NCBI GenBank assembly: GCA_001464455.1
Contig: LNEI01000028.1
Location: forward strand, 1 to 64,000
Source of the DNA: Acidobacteria bacterium Ga0077534
Lineage (GTDB): Bacteria > Acidobacteriota > Blastocatellia > Pyrinomonadales > Pyrinomonadaceae
Length of the DNA stretch: 64,000 bases
Direction of reading: 5' to 3'
The notes beneath the pieces are model-generated. The model did not search any database and was not told where the DNA came from. It saw nothing but the letters and a program-made list of their open reading frames with translations. Positions within the stretch are counted from its first letter, which is position 1. Every line of letters begins with the position of its first letter. The position numbers and the translations under genes are program-made. Below are positions 54,066-62,796 of the stretch, one piece after another.

Positions 54066-54819
54066 TCTTTAGGATCTCCTTTGCTAATTCCGCATAGCTC
54101 TCCGCTCCACGCGACCGCGGGTCGTAGAGCATTATTGGCTTGCCAAAACTTGGAGCTTCGGCAAGCCGAACATTTCTTGGAATAACGGTCTTCATAACCT
54201 GTGAACCGTAAAAATCGCGAAGATCCTTAGCTACCGCCGCCGACAAATTCGTGCGTTCGTCGTACATGGTTAGCAAAAGCCCTTCAATTGCCAATTTCGG
54301 ATTCAGTTCCCGGCGCAACCTCGCAAGAGTATCAAACAGCTCAGTTACTCCTTCGAGGGCATAATATTCGCACTGGATCGGTACGAGCAGCGAATCCGCA
54401 GCCGTCAGGCCATTTAGAGTTAAAATTCCAAGCGAAGGGGGGCAATCAATGATCAAATAATGGAAATAATCGCGAACATTGTTCAGAACACGTTTAAGGG
54501 CGTGGCTCCGCTCGTTTGTTTCAACCAGTTCTATCTCAGCCCCGGCGAGATTTTTGTCGGCCGGAAGAACCCAAAGCGTGTCGATCTCAGTCGGAAGCAC
54601 CATCTCTCGGGGAGAATCGCCGCCAACTAGAGCATTGTAAAGGGTTTTTCGGTTCGCTAAACGTGGAACTCCCGCTCCTGAAGTAGCGTTCGCCTGGGGA
54701 TCAGCATCAACGAGAAGCACCTTTTTACCTTCCGCAGCCAATGCGGCGGCTAGGTTAACTGATGTTGTAGTCTTCCCGACACCGCCTTTCTGATTCGCAA
54801 CCGCTATGATCTTTCCCAT
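54058..54819 (-). CDS. parA: Chromosome-partitioning ATPase ParA (Soj)
   Basis: The deviant Walker A (KGGVGKTTTSVNLAAALAAE) opens the protein. LLVDADPQANATSGAG, YLIIDCPPSLGILTLNGL and QCEYYALEGVTELFDTLARL follow. The C-terminus (VIPRNVRLAEAPSFGKPIML, YDPRSRGAESYAELAKEIL) matches Soj-type ParA. It drives segregation of parS-bound ParB. It is the first gene of parAB; upstream are two perfect CACGTG-centred palindromes. 253 residues is normal for chromosomal Soj. Confidence 0.95.
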   Translation of the reverse strand: MGKIIAVANQKGGVGKTTTSVNLAAALAAEGKKVLLVDADPQANATSGAGVPRLANRKTLYNALVGGDSPREMVLPTEIDTLWVLPADKNLAGAEIELVETNERSHALKRVLNNVRDYFHYLIIDCPPSLGILTLNGLTAADSLLVPIQCEYYALEGVTELFDTLARLRRELNPKLAIEGLLLTMYDERTNLSAAVAKDLRDFYGSQVMKTVIPRNVRLAEAPSFGKPIMLYDPRSRGAESYAELAKEILKNA

Positions 54820-54884
54820 CTAATCGCCTATTCGCAAACTAATAAACTAGCACAGCGCCACGTAAAGGATAAATCAGAGACGAA

Positions 54885-54928
54885 TGTGGCACGTGCCACA
54901 GTCCCGGAACTGTGTGGCACGTGCCACA
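54885..54928. promoter_or_regulatory. Two parS-like palindromes (TGTGGCACGTGCCACA)
   Basis: Perfect 16-bp palindromes at 54885-54900 and 54913-54928 have the same sequence with 12 bases between them. The central CACGTG and outer TGT...ACA match the universal parS TGTTTCACGTGAAACA, while the two positions on each side are GG/CC instead of TT/AA. They lie 66-109 bases upstream of the parA start, between parA and mnmG, where parS often lies. Binding by this ParB is inferred. Confidence 0.65.
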
Positions 54929-54948
54929 ACCTATAGGTAATTCAAACC

Positions 54949-56832
54949 TCAAGCTGCCCGCCGTGACGAATTTGCCGTCAAATGAACCAAAACTGATGAA
55001 ACCGCGGCCGGCGTCATTCCTGGAAGATTCCTCACCTGAGCAAAGTTGCTTGGCCTAGCCCGTTCGAGTCGCTCCACCATCTCATTCGAAAGACCGCCGA
55101 TCGTCCTAAAATTGAAATCCGTTGGAACCTTTAGCGAGTCGTGATGGTTCACTCGTTCGCTTGCGAGCTTTTGTTTTTCGATATAGCCGCTGTAAAGGGA
55201 ATCGGCTAGCGCGGTTTCGAGATCAGTGAGCCTGATCTCTTCGCTGAAGCCGTTTGGGAGCAGTCGGAGCACAAGATCAGGTGTAACACCCTGTCGCATC
55301 GCCAGCTGCGACAACGTGATCGAATCCCCGAGATCAACGCATAGCAACTGAGAAACACCAGCGTACTCAGCCGATGATCGTTTGAACCGTGTCTGATCCA
55401 AAGCGTTTCGGAGCTTGGCGATCCGGTCGCGCTTCTGGTTGAACCTTTCCCATTCCGCTTCACCCAACAGCCCGACCTCGCGGCCCTTGGGCGAAAGCCT
55501 GGTATCAGCATTGTCATGGCGAAGCGTCAGACGGGCTTCAGCACGCGACGTAAAGAGGCGATAAGGCTCGTCGACCCCGTGACGGATCAGGTCATCTGTT
55601 AGTACCCCGATATATGCCTCATCTCGTTGTAGAATAAATGGTTTACGGCCATCAATTGAAAATGCTGCGTTGATTCCGGCGACAAGTCCCTGACAAGCGG
55701 CTTCTTCGTAACCGGTGGTTCCGTTTATCTGTCCTGCCAGAAACATGCCCTTCATGCGAGTCGATTCCATTGTCGGTCGCATCTCACGCGGATCGACAAA
55801 GTCATACTCGATGGCGTACCCGGGCCGAATGATATGAACATTCTCAAAACCTTCGACCATCCGTAGCAGTTCGTGCTGCAACGCCGATGGAAGGGAAGTA
55901 GAGAAACCGTTTAGGTATACTTCGTTGGTGCCTCTGCCTTCCGGTTCGAGGAATAGCTGATGTCGATCCTTATCGGCGAACTTGACGACCTTATCCTCTA
56001 TAGACGGACAATACCGCGGTCCGATGCCCGTGATCTTGCCGGAGTATAATGGCGACTGGTGTAGATTGTCACGAATGGTTTGATGCAACCGCTCGCTCGT
56101 GTAGCCGATGAAGCATTGGATCTGTTCCTGCTTGATCTCGTCGGTCGAGAATGAGAAAGCGACCGGCTTTTCGTCGGGTGGCTGAGGTTCAAACGCATCC
56201 CAGTCAATTGTACGGCCATCAAGCCGAGGGGGCGTGCCTGTTTTCAGGCGTCCTACGGGAAAACTATGCTTCCTTAGGCTCTCAGCAAGCTCGATTGAAG
56301 CAGGTTCGCCAGCTCGGCCTGCAGAGAATGTTTGGCGGCCCGCGTGGATCATCCCGTTAAGAAAGGTCCCGGTCGCGACGACGACTGCCTTAGCGGCAAA
56401 GCGACGAGAATCCTGCATCTCAACGCCCTTAACCGTATTGTTTTCAACAATTAGATCGACGACAACACCTTGTCTGAGGTGCAGATCAGGCGTCGATTCG
56501 AGCACGCGACGCATCTCGGTGCGGTACAGCGCTCGGTCAGCTTGAGCACGCGGCGACTGCACTGCCGGGCCCCGTGAACGATTCAGCAGGCGAAACTGGA
56601 TTCCGGTTCGATCGATTACCCGGCCCATAATACCGCCAAGAGCGTCGATCTCTCTAACAACATGTCCTTTCGCTATACCGCCCACCGCCGGATTGCAAGA
56701 CATCTGGCCTATAAGGTCAAGATTGATCGTGACCAACGCAGTCCTTGCACCAAGGCGCGCAGAAGCGGAGGCCGCCTCACACCCCGCGTGGCCCGCACCG
56801 ATCACAATCACATCAAAAGTTTCGTCAAACAT
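54949..56832 (-). CDS. mnmG: tRNA uridine-5-carboxymethylaminomethyl modification enzyme MnmG (GidA)
   Basis: With MnmE it installs the cmnm5 group on U34 of tRNAs. The FAD-binding fold is at the start (VIVIGAGHAGCEAASASARL), followed by the conserved CNPAVGGIAKGHVVREIDAL, LNRSRGPAVQSPRAQADRAL, ATGTFLNGMIHAGRQTFSAG and RLKTGTPPRLDGRTIDW. The later MFLAGQINGTTGYEEAACQG and SRAEARLTLRHDNADTRLSP are present. 627 residues is normal. mnmE lies two genes upstream on the same strand and mnmA elsewhere in the window. Confidence 0.96.
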   Translation of the reverse strand: MFDETFDVIVIGAGHAGCEAASASARLGARTALVTINLDLIGQMSCNPAVGGIAKGHVVREIDALGGIMGRVIDRTGIQFRLLNRSRGPAVQSPRAQADRALYRTEMRRVLESTPDLHLRQGVVVDLIVENNTVKGVEMQDSRRFAAKAVVVATGTFLNGMIHAGRQTFSAGRAGEPASIELAESLRKHSFPVGRLKTGTPPRLDGRTIDWDAFEPQPPDEKPVAFSFSTDEIKQEQIQCFIGYTSERLHQTIRDNLHQSPLYSGKITGIGPRYCPSIEDKVVKFADKDRHQLFLEPEGRGTNEVYLNGFSTSLPSALQHELLRMVEGFENVHIIRPGYAIEYDFVDPREMRPTMESTRMKGMFLAGQINGTTGYEEAACQGLVAGINAAFSIDGRKPFILQRDEAYIGVLTDDLIRHGVDEPYRLFTSRAEARLTLRHDNADTRLSPKGREVGLLGEAEWERFNQKRDRIAKLRNALDQTRFKRSSAEYAGVSQLLCVDLGDSITLSQLAMRQGVTPDLVLRLLPNGFSEEIRLTDLETALADSLYSGYIEKQKLASERVNHHDSLKVPTDFNFRTIGGLSNEMVERLERARPSNFAQVRNLPGMTPAAVSSVLVHLTANSSRRAA

Positions 56833-56874
56833 CTGCCAAAACCCCTGATTATAGCAAGTATTGCAGGGCTTGTG

Positions 56875-57909
56875 TCACTTAACTGCAGTTTCAAGAAACG
56901 TCAGCGTCGCTTTCTCAGCATCAAGCTCAGCAACTATCCCCATCGGTAATGTGAAATTATCGCGAATATGACCGAAAGAAAGTCCGTAAACAACCGGTAC
57001 TCCCAGATCTCCGAGCCGGTCTTGGAAAACACTCAAAAGTGATGCTGAGGGCGCATCCCGAGTGGGTTCACCGCTTGCGAAAACGCCTAGTGCAATACCC
57101 GCAACCGTCTTAAGATCAACACTTTGCCGAAGCTGCGTGAGCAGCCTGTCAACCTTATAGGGAGGTTCATTGATATCTTCAAGAAATAGCAATCTTCCTC
57201 GTACATCTTTGAGCGCGAACGGCGTACCGGCTAGGGCTCCGATCAAACTCAGGTTACCGCCCGTAAGCGGCCCACGGCACCTGCCTGGCGAAACAATCGT
57301 CGGCCGAAATAGTTCTGACGCAGGCTGAAGATTAAATTCCGAAACGTCAACCTTATATGGGGCGCTTGGAGTTACAAGCATGTTGAGAACGTGCTTTTTA
57401 GTATACTCAGAGTACTCCGACGTGCCGACCGGGCCATGGAAAGTCACAAGGCCTGTCTTTTGAAAGATTGCCAAGTGAAGAGCGGTGATGTCAGAAAACC
57501 CAATAAATACCTTCGGATTCTTCTTGATCAGCTGATAGTCTAAATCCGGCAGCAGGCGTGGTGACCCGCTGCCGCCCCGCACGCACCAGATGCCTTTTAT
57601 TTCAGCGTCACGAAATGCCCAGTGTAGATCTTGAAGACGCTCATCGTCGGTTCCCGACAAAAACCCCTTGCTACCTCTCGCGTGTTTCCCTTCTTTTGGA
57701 ACGAACCCGAGGATACGTATATTTTCGAGAGCCCGGTCGAAAGCCTGCTTTGATACACCGCTTGAGGGTGCGATGACAGCGACGGCGTCGCCCGCGGCAA
57801 GGCGTTTCGGTTTGGTGATCTTTCTCGATGGCATTCGATTGCTTTGCGCCGTCGCAGTTGCTGCGAGAGGAAGGGCCGCGACGGCTTTCAAGATATCTCG
57901 TCTATCCAT
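56875..57909 (-). CDS. LD-carboxypeptidase-like serine peptidase (S66), exported
   Basis: A short twin-arginine-like leader (MDRRDILKAVAALPLAATAT) is followed by the S66 fold: AGDAVAVIAPSSGVSKQAFD and CVRGGSGSPRLLPDLDY. The catalytic triad candidates are S139 in FIGFSDITALH, E244 in LLFLEDINEPPYK and H314 in YGLSFGHIRDN. LdcA-type enzymes cut the L,D bond in muropeptides; an export signal fits peptidoglycan rather than cytoplasmic recycling. It separates mnmE and mnmG on the same strand with short gaps. MccF-like activity cannot be ruled out. Confidence 0.85.
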   Translation of the reverse strand: MDRRDILKAVAALPLAATATAQSNRMPSRKITKPKRLAAGDAVAVIAPSSGVSKQAFDRALENIRILGFVPKEGKHARGSKGFLSGTDDERLQDLHWAFRDAEIKGIWCVRGGSGSPRLLPDLDYQLIKKNPKVFIGFSDITALHLAIFQKTGLVTFHGPVGTSEYSEYTKKHVLNMLVTPSAPYKVDVSEFNLQPASELFRPTIVSPGRCRGPLTGGNLSLIGALAGTPFALKDVRGRLLFLEDINEPPYKVDRLLTQLRQSVDLKTVAGIALGVFASGEPTRDAPSASLLSVFQDRLGDLGVPVVYGLSFGHIRDNFTLPMGIVAELDAEKATLTFLETAVK

Positions 57910-57910
57910 A

Positions 57911-59293
57911 TTACTTTCCGATGCAAAATGTTGAGAATATTCGAGTTAGCATGTCCTCGGTCGTGGTTTCGCCAGTTATCTCGCCGAGATAACGAAGGGC
58001 ATTGTGCAGCCCGATGAGGACGATCTCTTCGCTGATCTTCTCGTTGAGTTGGGACAACGACCGCTCGATCTCATTCTTCGTTCGTATCAGTAGATCGTGA
58101 TGACGGGCGTCGGTGACCAGGAATCCTGCGTTTGAAATATCTTCCGCTGCAAAAGGCCGAATTATTGCATGTCTCAGATCATCGAGCCCCTCGCCTGTTT
58201 TTGCCGAGATAGGCGTTATCTTTTCACGAAAGTCCGCCAGTGACGAATGCTCTGAGGCGACTAACTTATCGATGTCGGTAGCAGGAGTTTTGTCGATCTT
58301 ATTTATAGCGATGATGAAGTTTAGATGCTGGGCGCTAGCAAGTATCTGCCGGTCGTAGTCGGATGTCTGCTCACTCGCGTCGAGCATTACAATAACAATG
58401 TCTGCGTCCGTCATCGTGGCCTTGGCTCGCTCTACACCGATGCTTTCTACCGTATCCGTTGTCTCCCGGAGACCGGCAGTATCGATGAGAGATATCGGAA
58501 TGCCATCAACGACAAAACGCTCGTGGATCTGATCGCGTGTCGTTCCCGCGATATCCGTGACGATCGCTCGGTCTGAACCGAGTAACGCGTTGAAAAGACT
58601 AGACTTACCTACATTGGGCCGGCCGACGATCGCAACACGAAGACCCTCTCGAATAAGGTGCCCGGCCCGAAATGTATCCGCGAGCCGCCCGGCTTCCGAA
58701 GCAATCTTTGATAAGTTGCTTTTGACGCTATCGAGCTGCACAGTCGGAAGATCGTCTTCGACAAACTCAAGGGCCGACTCGAGAACAACAATTATGTTCA
58801 GCAGGTCGTCCTTTAGCGGCTGTAACGCGAGCGACAGTTCACCCCGAAGCTGCCTGACAGCCTGGCGGGCAGATGTTGTCGTTTGAGCGTCGATCAGATC
58901 ACGTATTGCCTCGGCCTCGGCAAGGTCGATCCTACCATTAGAAAGGGCCCGGAGCGTGAATTCGCCCGGCTCGGCAAGCCGCGCGTCGAGCAACAGACAG
59001 ATATCGATCACCTGCCGCAGCAAAACGGGTGACCCGTGACAACTGATCTCGACAACATCCTCGCCGGTGAATGATCGCGGAGTTCTGAAGAAAGTCACGA
59101 CCGATTCATCGAGAGTTTCGTTGGAAACCGGATCGGAGAGGGAACAGAGCACGGCCTTTCGTGGATCGGGAGAAAAGTCCGGCTTGCTCACAAGCCTTTT
59201 CAGGATCTCGAGCGCACGCTCACCACTCAGCCTGATCACACCGATACCGCTGCGGCCGGTGGGAGTTGCGAGTGCGACGATAGTTTGCGACAT
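57911..59293 (-). CDS. mnmE: tRNA modification GTPase MnmE (TrmE)
   Basis: A dimeric GTPase working with MnmG on tRNA wobble uridine. The N-terminal tetrahydrofolate-binding domain starts IVALATPTGRSGIGVIRLSG. The G domain has VGRPNVGKSSLFNALLGSDR, IVTDIAGTTRDQI, LIDTAGLRET and INKID. The C-terminal signature FCIGK with the catalytic Cys is present. It starts with ATG at 59293 and ends 1 base from the LD-carboxypeptidase gene, so these are cotranscribed. 460 residues is normal. Confidence 0.96.
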   Translation of the reverse strand: MSQTIVALATPTGRSGIGVIRLSGERALEILKRLVSKPDFSPDPRKAVLCSLSDPVSNETLDESVVTFFRTPRSFTGEDVVEISCHGSPVLLRQVIDICLLLDARLAEPGEFTLRALSNGRIDLAEAEAIRDLIDAQTTTSARQAVRQLRGELSLALQPLKDDLLNIIVVLESALEFVEDDLPTVQLDSVKSNLSKIASEAGRLADTFRAGHLIREGLRVAIVGRPNVGKSSLFNALLGSDRAIVTDIAGTTRDQIHERFVVDGIPISLIDTAGLRETTDTVESIGVERAKATMTDADIVIVMLDASEQTSDYDRQILASAQHLNFIIAINKIDKTPATDIDKLVASEHSSLADFREKITPISAKTGEGLDDLRHAIIRPFAAEDISNAGFLVTDARHHDLLIRTKNEIERSLSQLNEKISEEIVLIGLHNALRYLGEITGETTTEDMLTRIFSTFCIGK

Positions 59294-59373
59294 CGGTACA
59301 ACTATAGACTATTCAGCCCGAGTACGATGAGACTCTCGATCCGTGGATTTCTTACAATGGTTCTACGAGGAAG

Positions 59374-59823
59374 CTATTGTAGCCTAACCTGCAGACGCCG
59401 ATCCCGGCCGTCGCCGACCGATTCGGTAAACAGGTCTTCCTCTTTCTGGAGCGTCGTATGGATTATGCGGCGTTCGGTCGAATTTAGCACTCCGAAAGTG
59501 AATGGCCGACCATTCTTACGAACCTGATCGGCGGCGAAGCGGGCCATTGCATGAAGTTCGGCCTTTCGGGTTTGGCGAAACCCTTCCGCGTCGACGACAA
59601 AGCGATGCTCGCGATCGAGCTCGCGGCCAAACGCTTGGAACAGGACGACTTCGAAGGCGTCAAGCAGCTCACCATTCTCGGTCAGGGCATAATGCGAATC
59701 TTCACCAATTAGATCAAGCAAACAGCCTTCATCGGTCCATGTCGACGTGACCGAAAGGTCAAATTTCACGTCGGATAGCAATCCGCCAAGAAATTCTTTC
59801 GCACTATCGCAGGTCTGGTTCAT
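59374..59823 (-). CDS. Jag/KhpB-like RNA-binding protein with R3H domain
   Basis: Residues of about 90-149 form an R3H domain (AELHAMARFAADQVRKNGRP then FTFGVLNSTERRIIHTTLQK), preceded by a KH-like segment (LDAFEVVLFQAFGRELDREH). The N-terminal Jag_N domain found in many homologues is missing, so at 149 residues it is a short form. Jag is normally encoded beside yidC and mnmE, as here, and binds RNA in the cytoplasm. The exact RNA targets are not known. Confidence 0.85.
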   Translation of the reverse strand: MNQTCDSAKEFLGGLLSDVKFDLSVTSTWTDEGCLLDLIGEDSHYALTENGELLDAFEVVLFQAFGRELDREHRFVVDAEGFRQTRKAELHAMARFAADQVRKNGRPFTFGVLNSTERRIIHTTLQKEEDLFTESVGDGRDRRLQVRLQ

Positions 59824-59866
59824 AACTTTATCGCAGGCTGCGAGCCTGTCCCCCCTTCATGAAAAA

Positions 59867-61837
59867 CTATTTAGCACCTTTTGTACGCATGTTGGCAGCC
59901 GACGTTCCAAGTTTTGGCTTGACCTTTTTCGCACCTTTCGGGACGGTTTCGACGACCTCCGTTGTCGGCGGAACGTCTGTCTTATTCAGACGATTGATAA
60001 CCATTTGCTGCCCAAAACTGACGATATTTCCAACAAACCAATATAACAGAAGGCCCGAAGGTGCCGTCCACATGACCCAGAGCATCATTATCGGCATGAG
60101 CCAGGTCATCATTTTTTGCTGCATCGCCTGTTCCGGAGTCATAACCGCGGCCTGCGGCGTAAACTTCATCGAAAGAATCATCGAGATCGCAAAGGCGAAC
60201 TCGAGGATATGCCAGGGATCAGCGGCCGATAGGTCGGGGAGCCATAGGAACGATGCTTGTCGGGCATCGAGGGCGATGGTGATGGCGGTGTAGAAGGCGA
60301 TCAGCAGGGGGAACTGGAGCAGCATCGGAAGGCATCCGCCGATGGGCAGAGCGTCCTTGGTCATCTTCAGCTGGTCCATCTGAAGCTGCCGCATGCGCGG
60401 ATCGTCGTTCGGCACGCCTTTCTTCTGTAGGTCTTTGATCTTTTCCTGGATCTCCTTCATCTTTGGCGCGTTGCCGGAAGCTTTCTTAAAAGACTTCGAC
60501 TGCGACCATCTGAGCGGGAACAGGAGCATGTAGAAAAGGAACGTAAAGACTATGATCGCGACGCCGTAGTTTAGCGTGATCGTGTTGAAAAAGTGCAGCG
60601 CGTAGAGGATCGGGATCGACAAGGGCTTTGTCATCCAACGCAGCCACCAGTAGTTACTGAAATTGATCAGGTCAACGAGGGAAACCGCTCTGCCGTCGGC
60701 CCCTTTGAGCGACGAGCTTAGCTCGTTGAGCAGAAAGTAATCCTTCGGCCCCGTAAAAAGCTTTGTCACGGAACCGTCGCCGGGTACTGGCATAAACGCC
60801 GTCACGAGGTGACGTGTTTCCGTGGTTTTAGGGCTTCTGAGCACCCAGTTGAAGACACTGTCGTAGACTGGTTCGATGTTGACGTCGTACTTTGAGGCCC
60901 GATAATCCGCCCCCGCAACGGGGCTCGCCGGTATCGCGGCCATTGCGAAATACGCATCGCCCATCGCTACCCAATCGACGTTGCCACGGTCAGCCAGCAT
61001 CGACTGTCCGCTGGCATCGTACGTGAACGAATAATTGCCCCAGTAACGGCTAATATCACCATTCAACGCGGCGACGGTCTCAGACTCGGTGTGGTAAAAG
61101 CTGTGAAAGTTGATCGCGTGGTCGCCGATCGAGGCTCCGATGGCGAGCTTTGTGTCGGCTATCGGCTGCCCGTTCTGTTTTGCGGTTATCGCGAGGTCGG
61201 CGACATAGCTGTCTGCCCGGAAAACAAAAGCCTTCTTGATCTCGACGCCATTCTCGCCCACAAACGAAAACTCGATCGGCCTTTCCTCGCCGGCGGCCAG
61301 CGTGATCGTATCTTCCGGAACCGAGATCTGATAATTTCGGTCGTTGATGGCAGTTGTAACCGCAGCGTCAGGGGTCGTCAGCCGAAACGGCAATTCCCGC
61401 GGATTCTGCTCACGGGCCTTTTGTGAAATGAGCTCGAGGGGCTTTTGATTAGCTGAGGTCGAGCCGTCCGCATAGATCTGATACTCATTCTTAGGCGACT
61501 TGTTCTGCAGGATCACCCAGCTCGTTGCCAGAGCTCCTTTCGAATCGAACGTCACCTCGTAAAGCGGTGATTTGATCGTGATCGTCCGGCTAGGAACCGA
61601 ATCAGGAACTGCAGCCGGAGCGACGGGCTGCTGAGCGGCTGGTGTCGGCTGAGCAGCAGGCTGGCTCGCGGCGACGTTAGCGTTAGCCGCTGTGTTCGAG
61701 GCTGTGTTCGAATTTGAATTCGCATTGGGATCAGGCTTCGGCGCAAAGAAGAATTGCCATCCGAAAAGAACCGCCATCGAAAGCACTGCCGCGATCAGAA
61801 ATCGCGACTGGTTATTGCTGTTACCTTGATTTTCCAT
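59867..61837 (-). CDS. yidC: Membrane protein insertase YidC
   Basis: YidC inserts proteins into the inner membrane. Helix 1 is FLIAAVLSMAVLFGWQFFFA, followed by a large periplasmic domain (residues of about 40-370) with LYEVTFDSKGALATSWVILQ and FTYDASGQSMLADRG. The conserved C-terminal core has NYGVAIIVFTFLFYMLLFPL, PIGGCLPMLLQFPLLIAFYT and a final MLWVMWTAPSGLLLYWFVGN. A basic tail (KGAKKVKPKLGTSAANMRTK) may contact ribosomes. The ATG at 61837 is preferred to a TTG one codon earlier. Confidence 0.95.
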   Translation of the reverse strand: MENQGNSNNQSRFLIAAVLSMAVLFGWQFFFAPKPDPNANSNSNTASNTAANANVAASQPAAQPTPAAQQPVAPAAVPDSVPSRTITIKSPLYEVTFDSKGALATSWVILQNKSPKNEYQIYADGSTSANQKPLELISQKAREQNPRELPFRLTTPDAAVTTAINDRNYQISVPEDTITLAAGEERPIEFSFVGENGVEIKKAFVFRADSYVADLAITAKQNGQPIADTKLAIGASIGDHAINFHSFYHTESETVAALNGDISRYWGNYSFTYDASGQSMLADRGNVDWVAMGDAYFAMAAIPASPVAGADYRASKYDVNIEPVYDSVFNWVLRSPKTTETRHLVTAFMPVPGDGSVTKLFTGPKDYFLLNELSSSLKGADGRAVSLVDLINFSNYWWLRWMTKPLSIPILYALHFFNTITLNYGVAIIVFTFLFYMLLFPLRWSQSKSFKKASGNAPKMKEIQEKIKDLQKKGVPNDDPRMRQLQMDQLKMTKDALPIGGCLPMLLQFPLLIAFYTAITIALDARQASFLWLPDLSAADPWHILEFAFAISMILSMKFTPQAAVMTPEQAMQQKMMTWLMPIMMLWVMWTAPSGLLLYWFVGNIVSFGQQMVINRLNKTDVPPTTEVVETVPKGAKKVKPKLGTSAANMRTKGAK

Positions 61838-61849
61838 CAATAAATTCTG

Positions 61850-61930
61850 GTCTTTGATCTTTGACCTTCGATCTTTGAGCTCTGAATGACCTTTCGATAA
61901 TCAAATCAAAGATCAAAAATCCAAGATCAA
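61850..61930. repeat. Inverted GATCTTTGA repeats between yidC and yidD
   Basis: TTTGATCTTTGACC and CGATCTTTGAGC units near 61852-61882 face AAATCAAAGATCAAAAATCC and AAGATCAAAGATC near 61903-61935. The gap can form a long A/T-rich hairpin in the transcript. It precedes the yidC start and lacks coding potential. Confidence 0.5.
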
Positions 61931-61933
61931 AGA

Positions 61934-62143
61934 TCACCTCACCGGATCATGCCCGCCCTTACAAAATGGCTGACAGCGTAAGATACGCTTTACGCCCATC
62001 CATGTTCCGCGAAGAGCCCCGTATTTCTCGACCGCGTCGCGTGCGTATTCAGAACAGCTCGGTTCAAATCGACACGCAGGCGGCAGAAAGGGCGAAACAA
62101 ACGCCTTGTACAAACCGATCATGTCCAGAACCAGGTACTTCAT
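61934..62143 (-). CDS. yidD: Membrane protein insertion efficiency factor YidD
   Basis: A 69-residue membrane-associated protein that helps YidC-dependent insertion. The family core CRFEPSCSEYARDAVEKYGA and RILRCQPFCKGGHDPV are intact with their Cys residues. An amphipathic N-terminus (LVLDMIGLYKAFVSPFLPPA) precedes it. The ribosome site AAAGGG is formed by the end of the repeat at 62149-62220, 3 bases upstream of the ATG. Gene order rpmH-rnpA-yidD-yidC is the standard one. Confidence 0.93.
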   Translation of the reverse strand: MKYLVLDMIGLYKAFVSPFLPPACRFEPSCSEYARDAVEKYGALRGTWMGVKRILRCQPFCKGGHDPVR

Positions 62144-62148
62144 GTCCC

Positions 62149-62220
62149 TTTCGTGAGTTTAGTGTATTTCGTGGTTAGCCTTTAGGGAAGGAACCACGAA
62201 ATATCACGAACTACACGAAA
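62149..62220. repeat. Inverted repeat of the AACCACGAAA family between rnpA and yidD
   Basis: TTTCGTGAGTTTAGTGTATT and TTTCGTGGTT (62149-62176) face AACCACGAAATATCACGAAC and ACACGAAA (62192-62220), an imperfect 28-bp stem around a 15-base centre. It shares its AACCACGAAA end with the repeat at 40623-40687. It sits inside an operon, and its left end supplies the yidD Shine-Dalgarno. Confidence 0.65.
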
Positions 62221-62260
62221 TGATCATTCAAGTGTGTAGTCGCTACACTCGAGCCACTAG

Positions 62261-62794
62261 TCACGCACCCTCGCTACTGCTCAGGCGTCTGCCTATCTTC
62301 GCCACGATCTGCCGAAACTCGGCAAGCGGCTTATCGAGCTTCGCGTGCATCAGGCTTCGGCGGGCGTTTAGGACCCAGTCGAATCTCTGCAAGACGGCAT
62401 CCGTCTCGGCCCGGCTTAACCGGAAACTCTCACGCAGCAGGCGTTTCGCACGATTGCGGTCGTGTGCCTTGCCGATCGCTTTCTTGGTCGCCGTTATTCC
62501 TACGCGGTGCAGCGGGCCTGTTGACGGCAAAATAAAGACCGTCATAAAACGGCCTTCGAAACGCGCACCCTCATTGTAAACACGAAGAAACTCGGCGCGT
62601 TTCAGCAGCCGAGCCTCTTTCGGTAACGAAAAGCTTAATAATGGTGAACCGTCAGACGCTTGCGGCCTTTCGCCCTGCGGCGTTTGATCACGGCCCGGCC
62701 GTTCTTGGTCGCCATACGCGCCCTGAATCCGTGCTTTTTCGCGCGACGGCGGTTGTTCGGTTGATAAGTTCTCTTCGGCATAACTCGTCTCCAT
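62261..62794 (-). CDS. rnpA: RNase P protein component, N-terminally extended and overlapping rpmH
   Basis: The RnpA core starts near residue 54 with [20 protein letters not shown] and includes [10 protein letters not shown], then the RNR-type motif [20 protein letters not shown]. The frame has no ATG, GTG or TTG between the conserved core and the ATG at 62794, so this ATG is the only standard start. It adds about 52 residues and encloses all of rpmH in another frame. No ribosome site precedes the ATG. The extension is rich in E, Q, R and P ([20 protein letters not shown]) and may be inactive or cleaved. The only alternatives are non-canonical starts. Confidence 0.85.
   Translation of the reverse strand: METSYAEENLSTEQPPSREKARIQGAYGDQERPGRDQTPQGERPQASDGSPLLSFSLPKEARLLKRAEFLRVYNEGARFEGRFMTVFILPSTGPLHRVGITATKKAIGKAHDRNRAKRLLRESFRLSRAETDAVLQRFDWVLNARRSLMHAKLDKPLAEFRQIVAKIGRRLSSSEGA
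62635..62781 (-). CDS. rpmH: 50S ribosomal protein L34, nested inside rnpA
   Basis: The 48-residue protein [20 protein letters not shown] followed by [20 protein letters not shown] and KRLTVHHY is a textbook L34. A GGAG site lies 7 bases before its ATG; that site overlaps the rnpA ATG codon (ATGGAGACG). The rpmH frame is +1 relative to rnpA and ends inside it at 62635, so the two genes share 147 bases. Being too short, it is easily missed. It is encoded first after the promoter. Confidence 0.95.
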   Translation of the reverse strand: MPKRTYQPNNRRRAKKHGFRARMATKNGRAVIKRRRAKGRKRLTVHHY

Positions 62795-62796
62795 TA

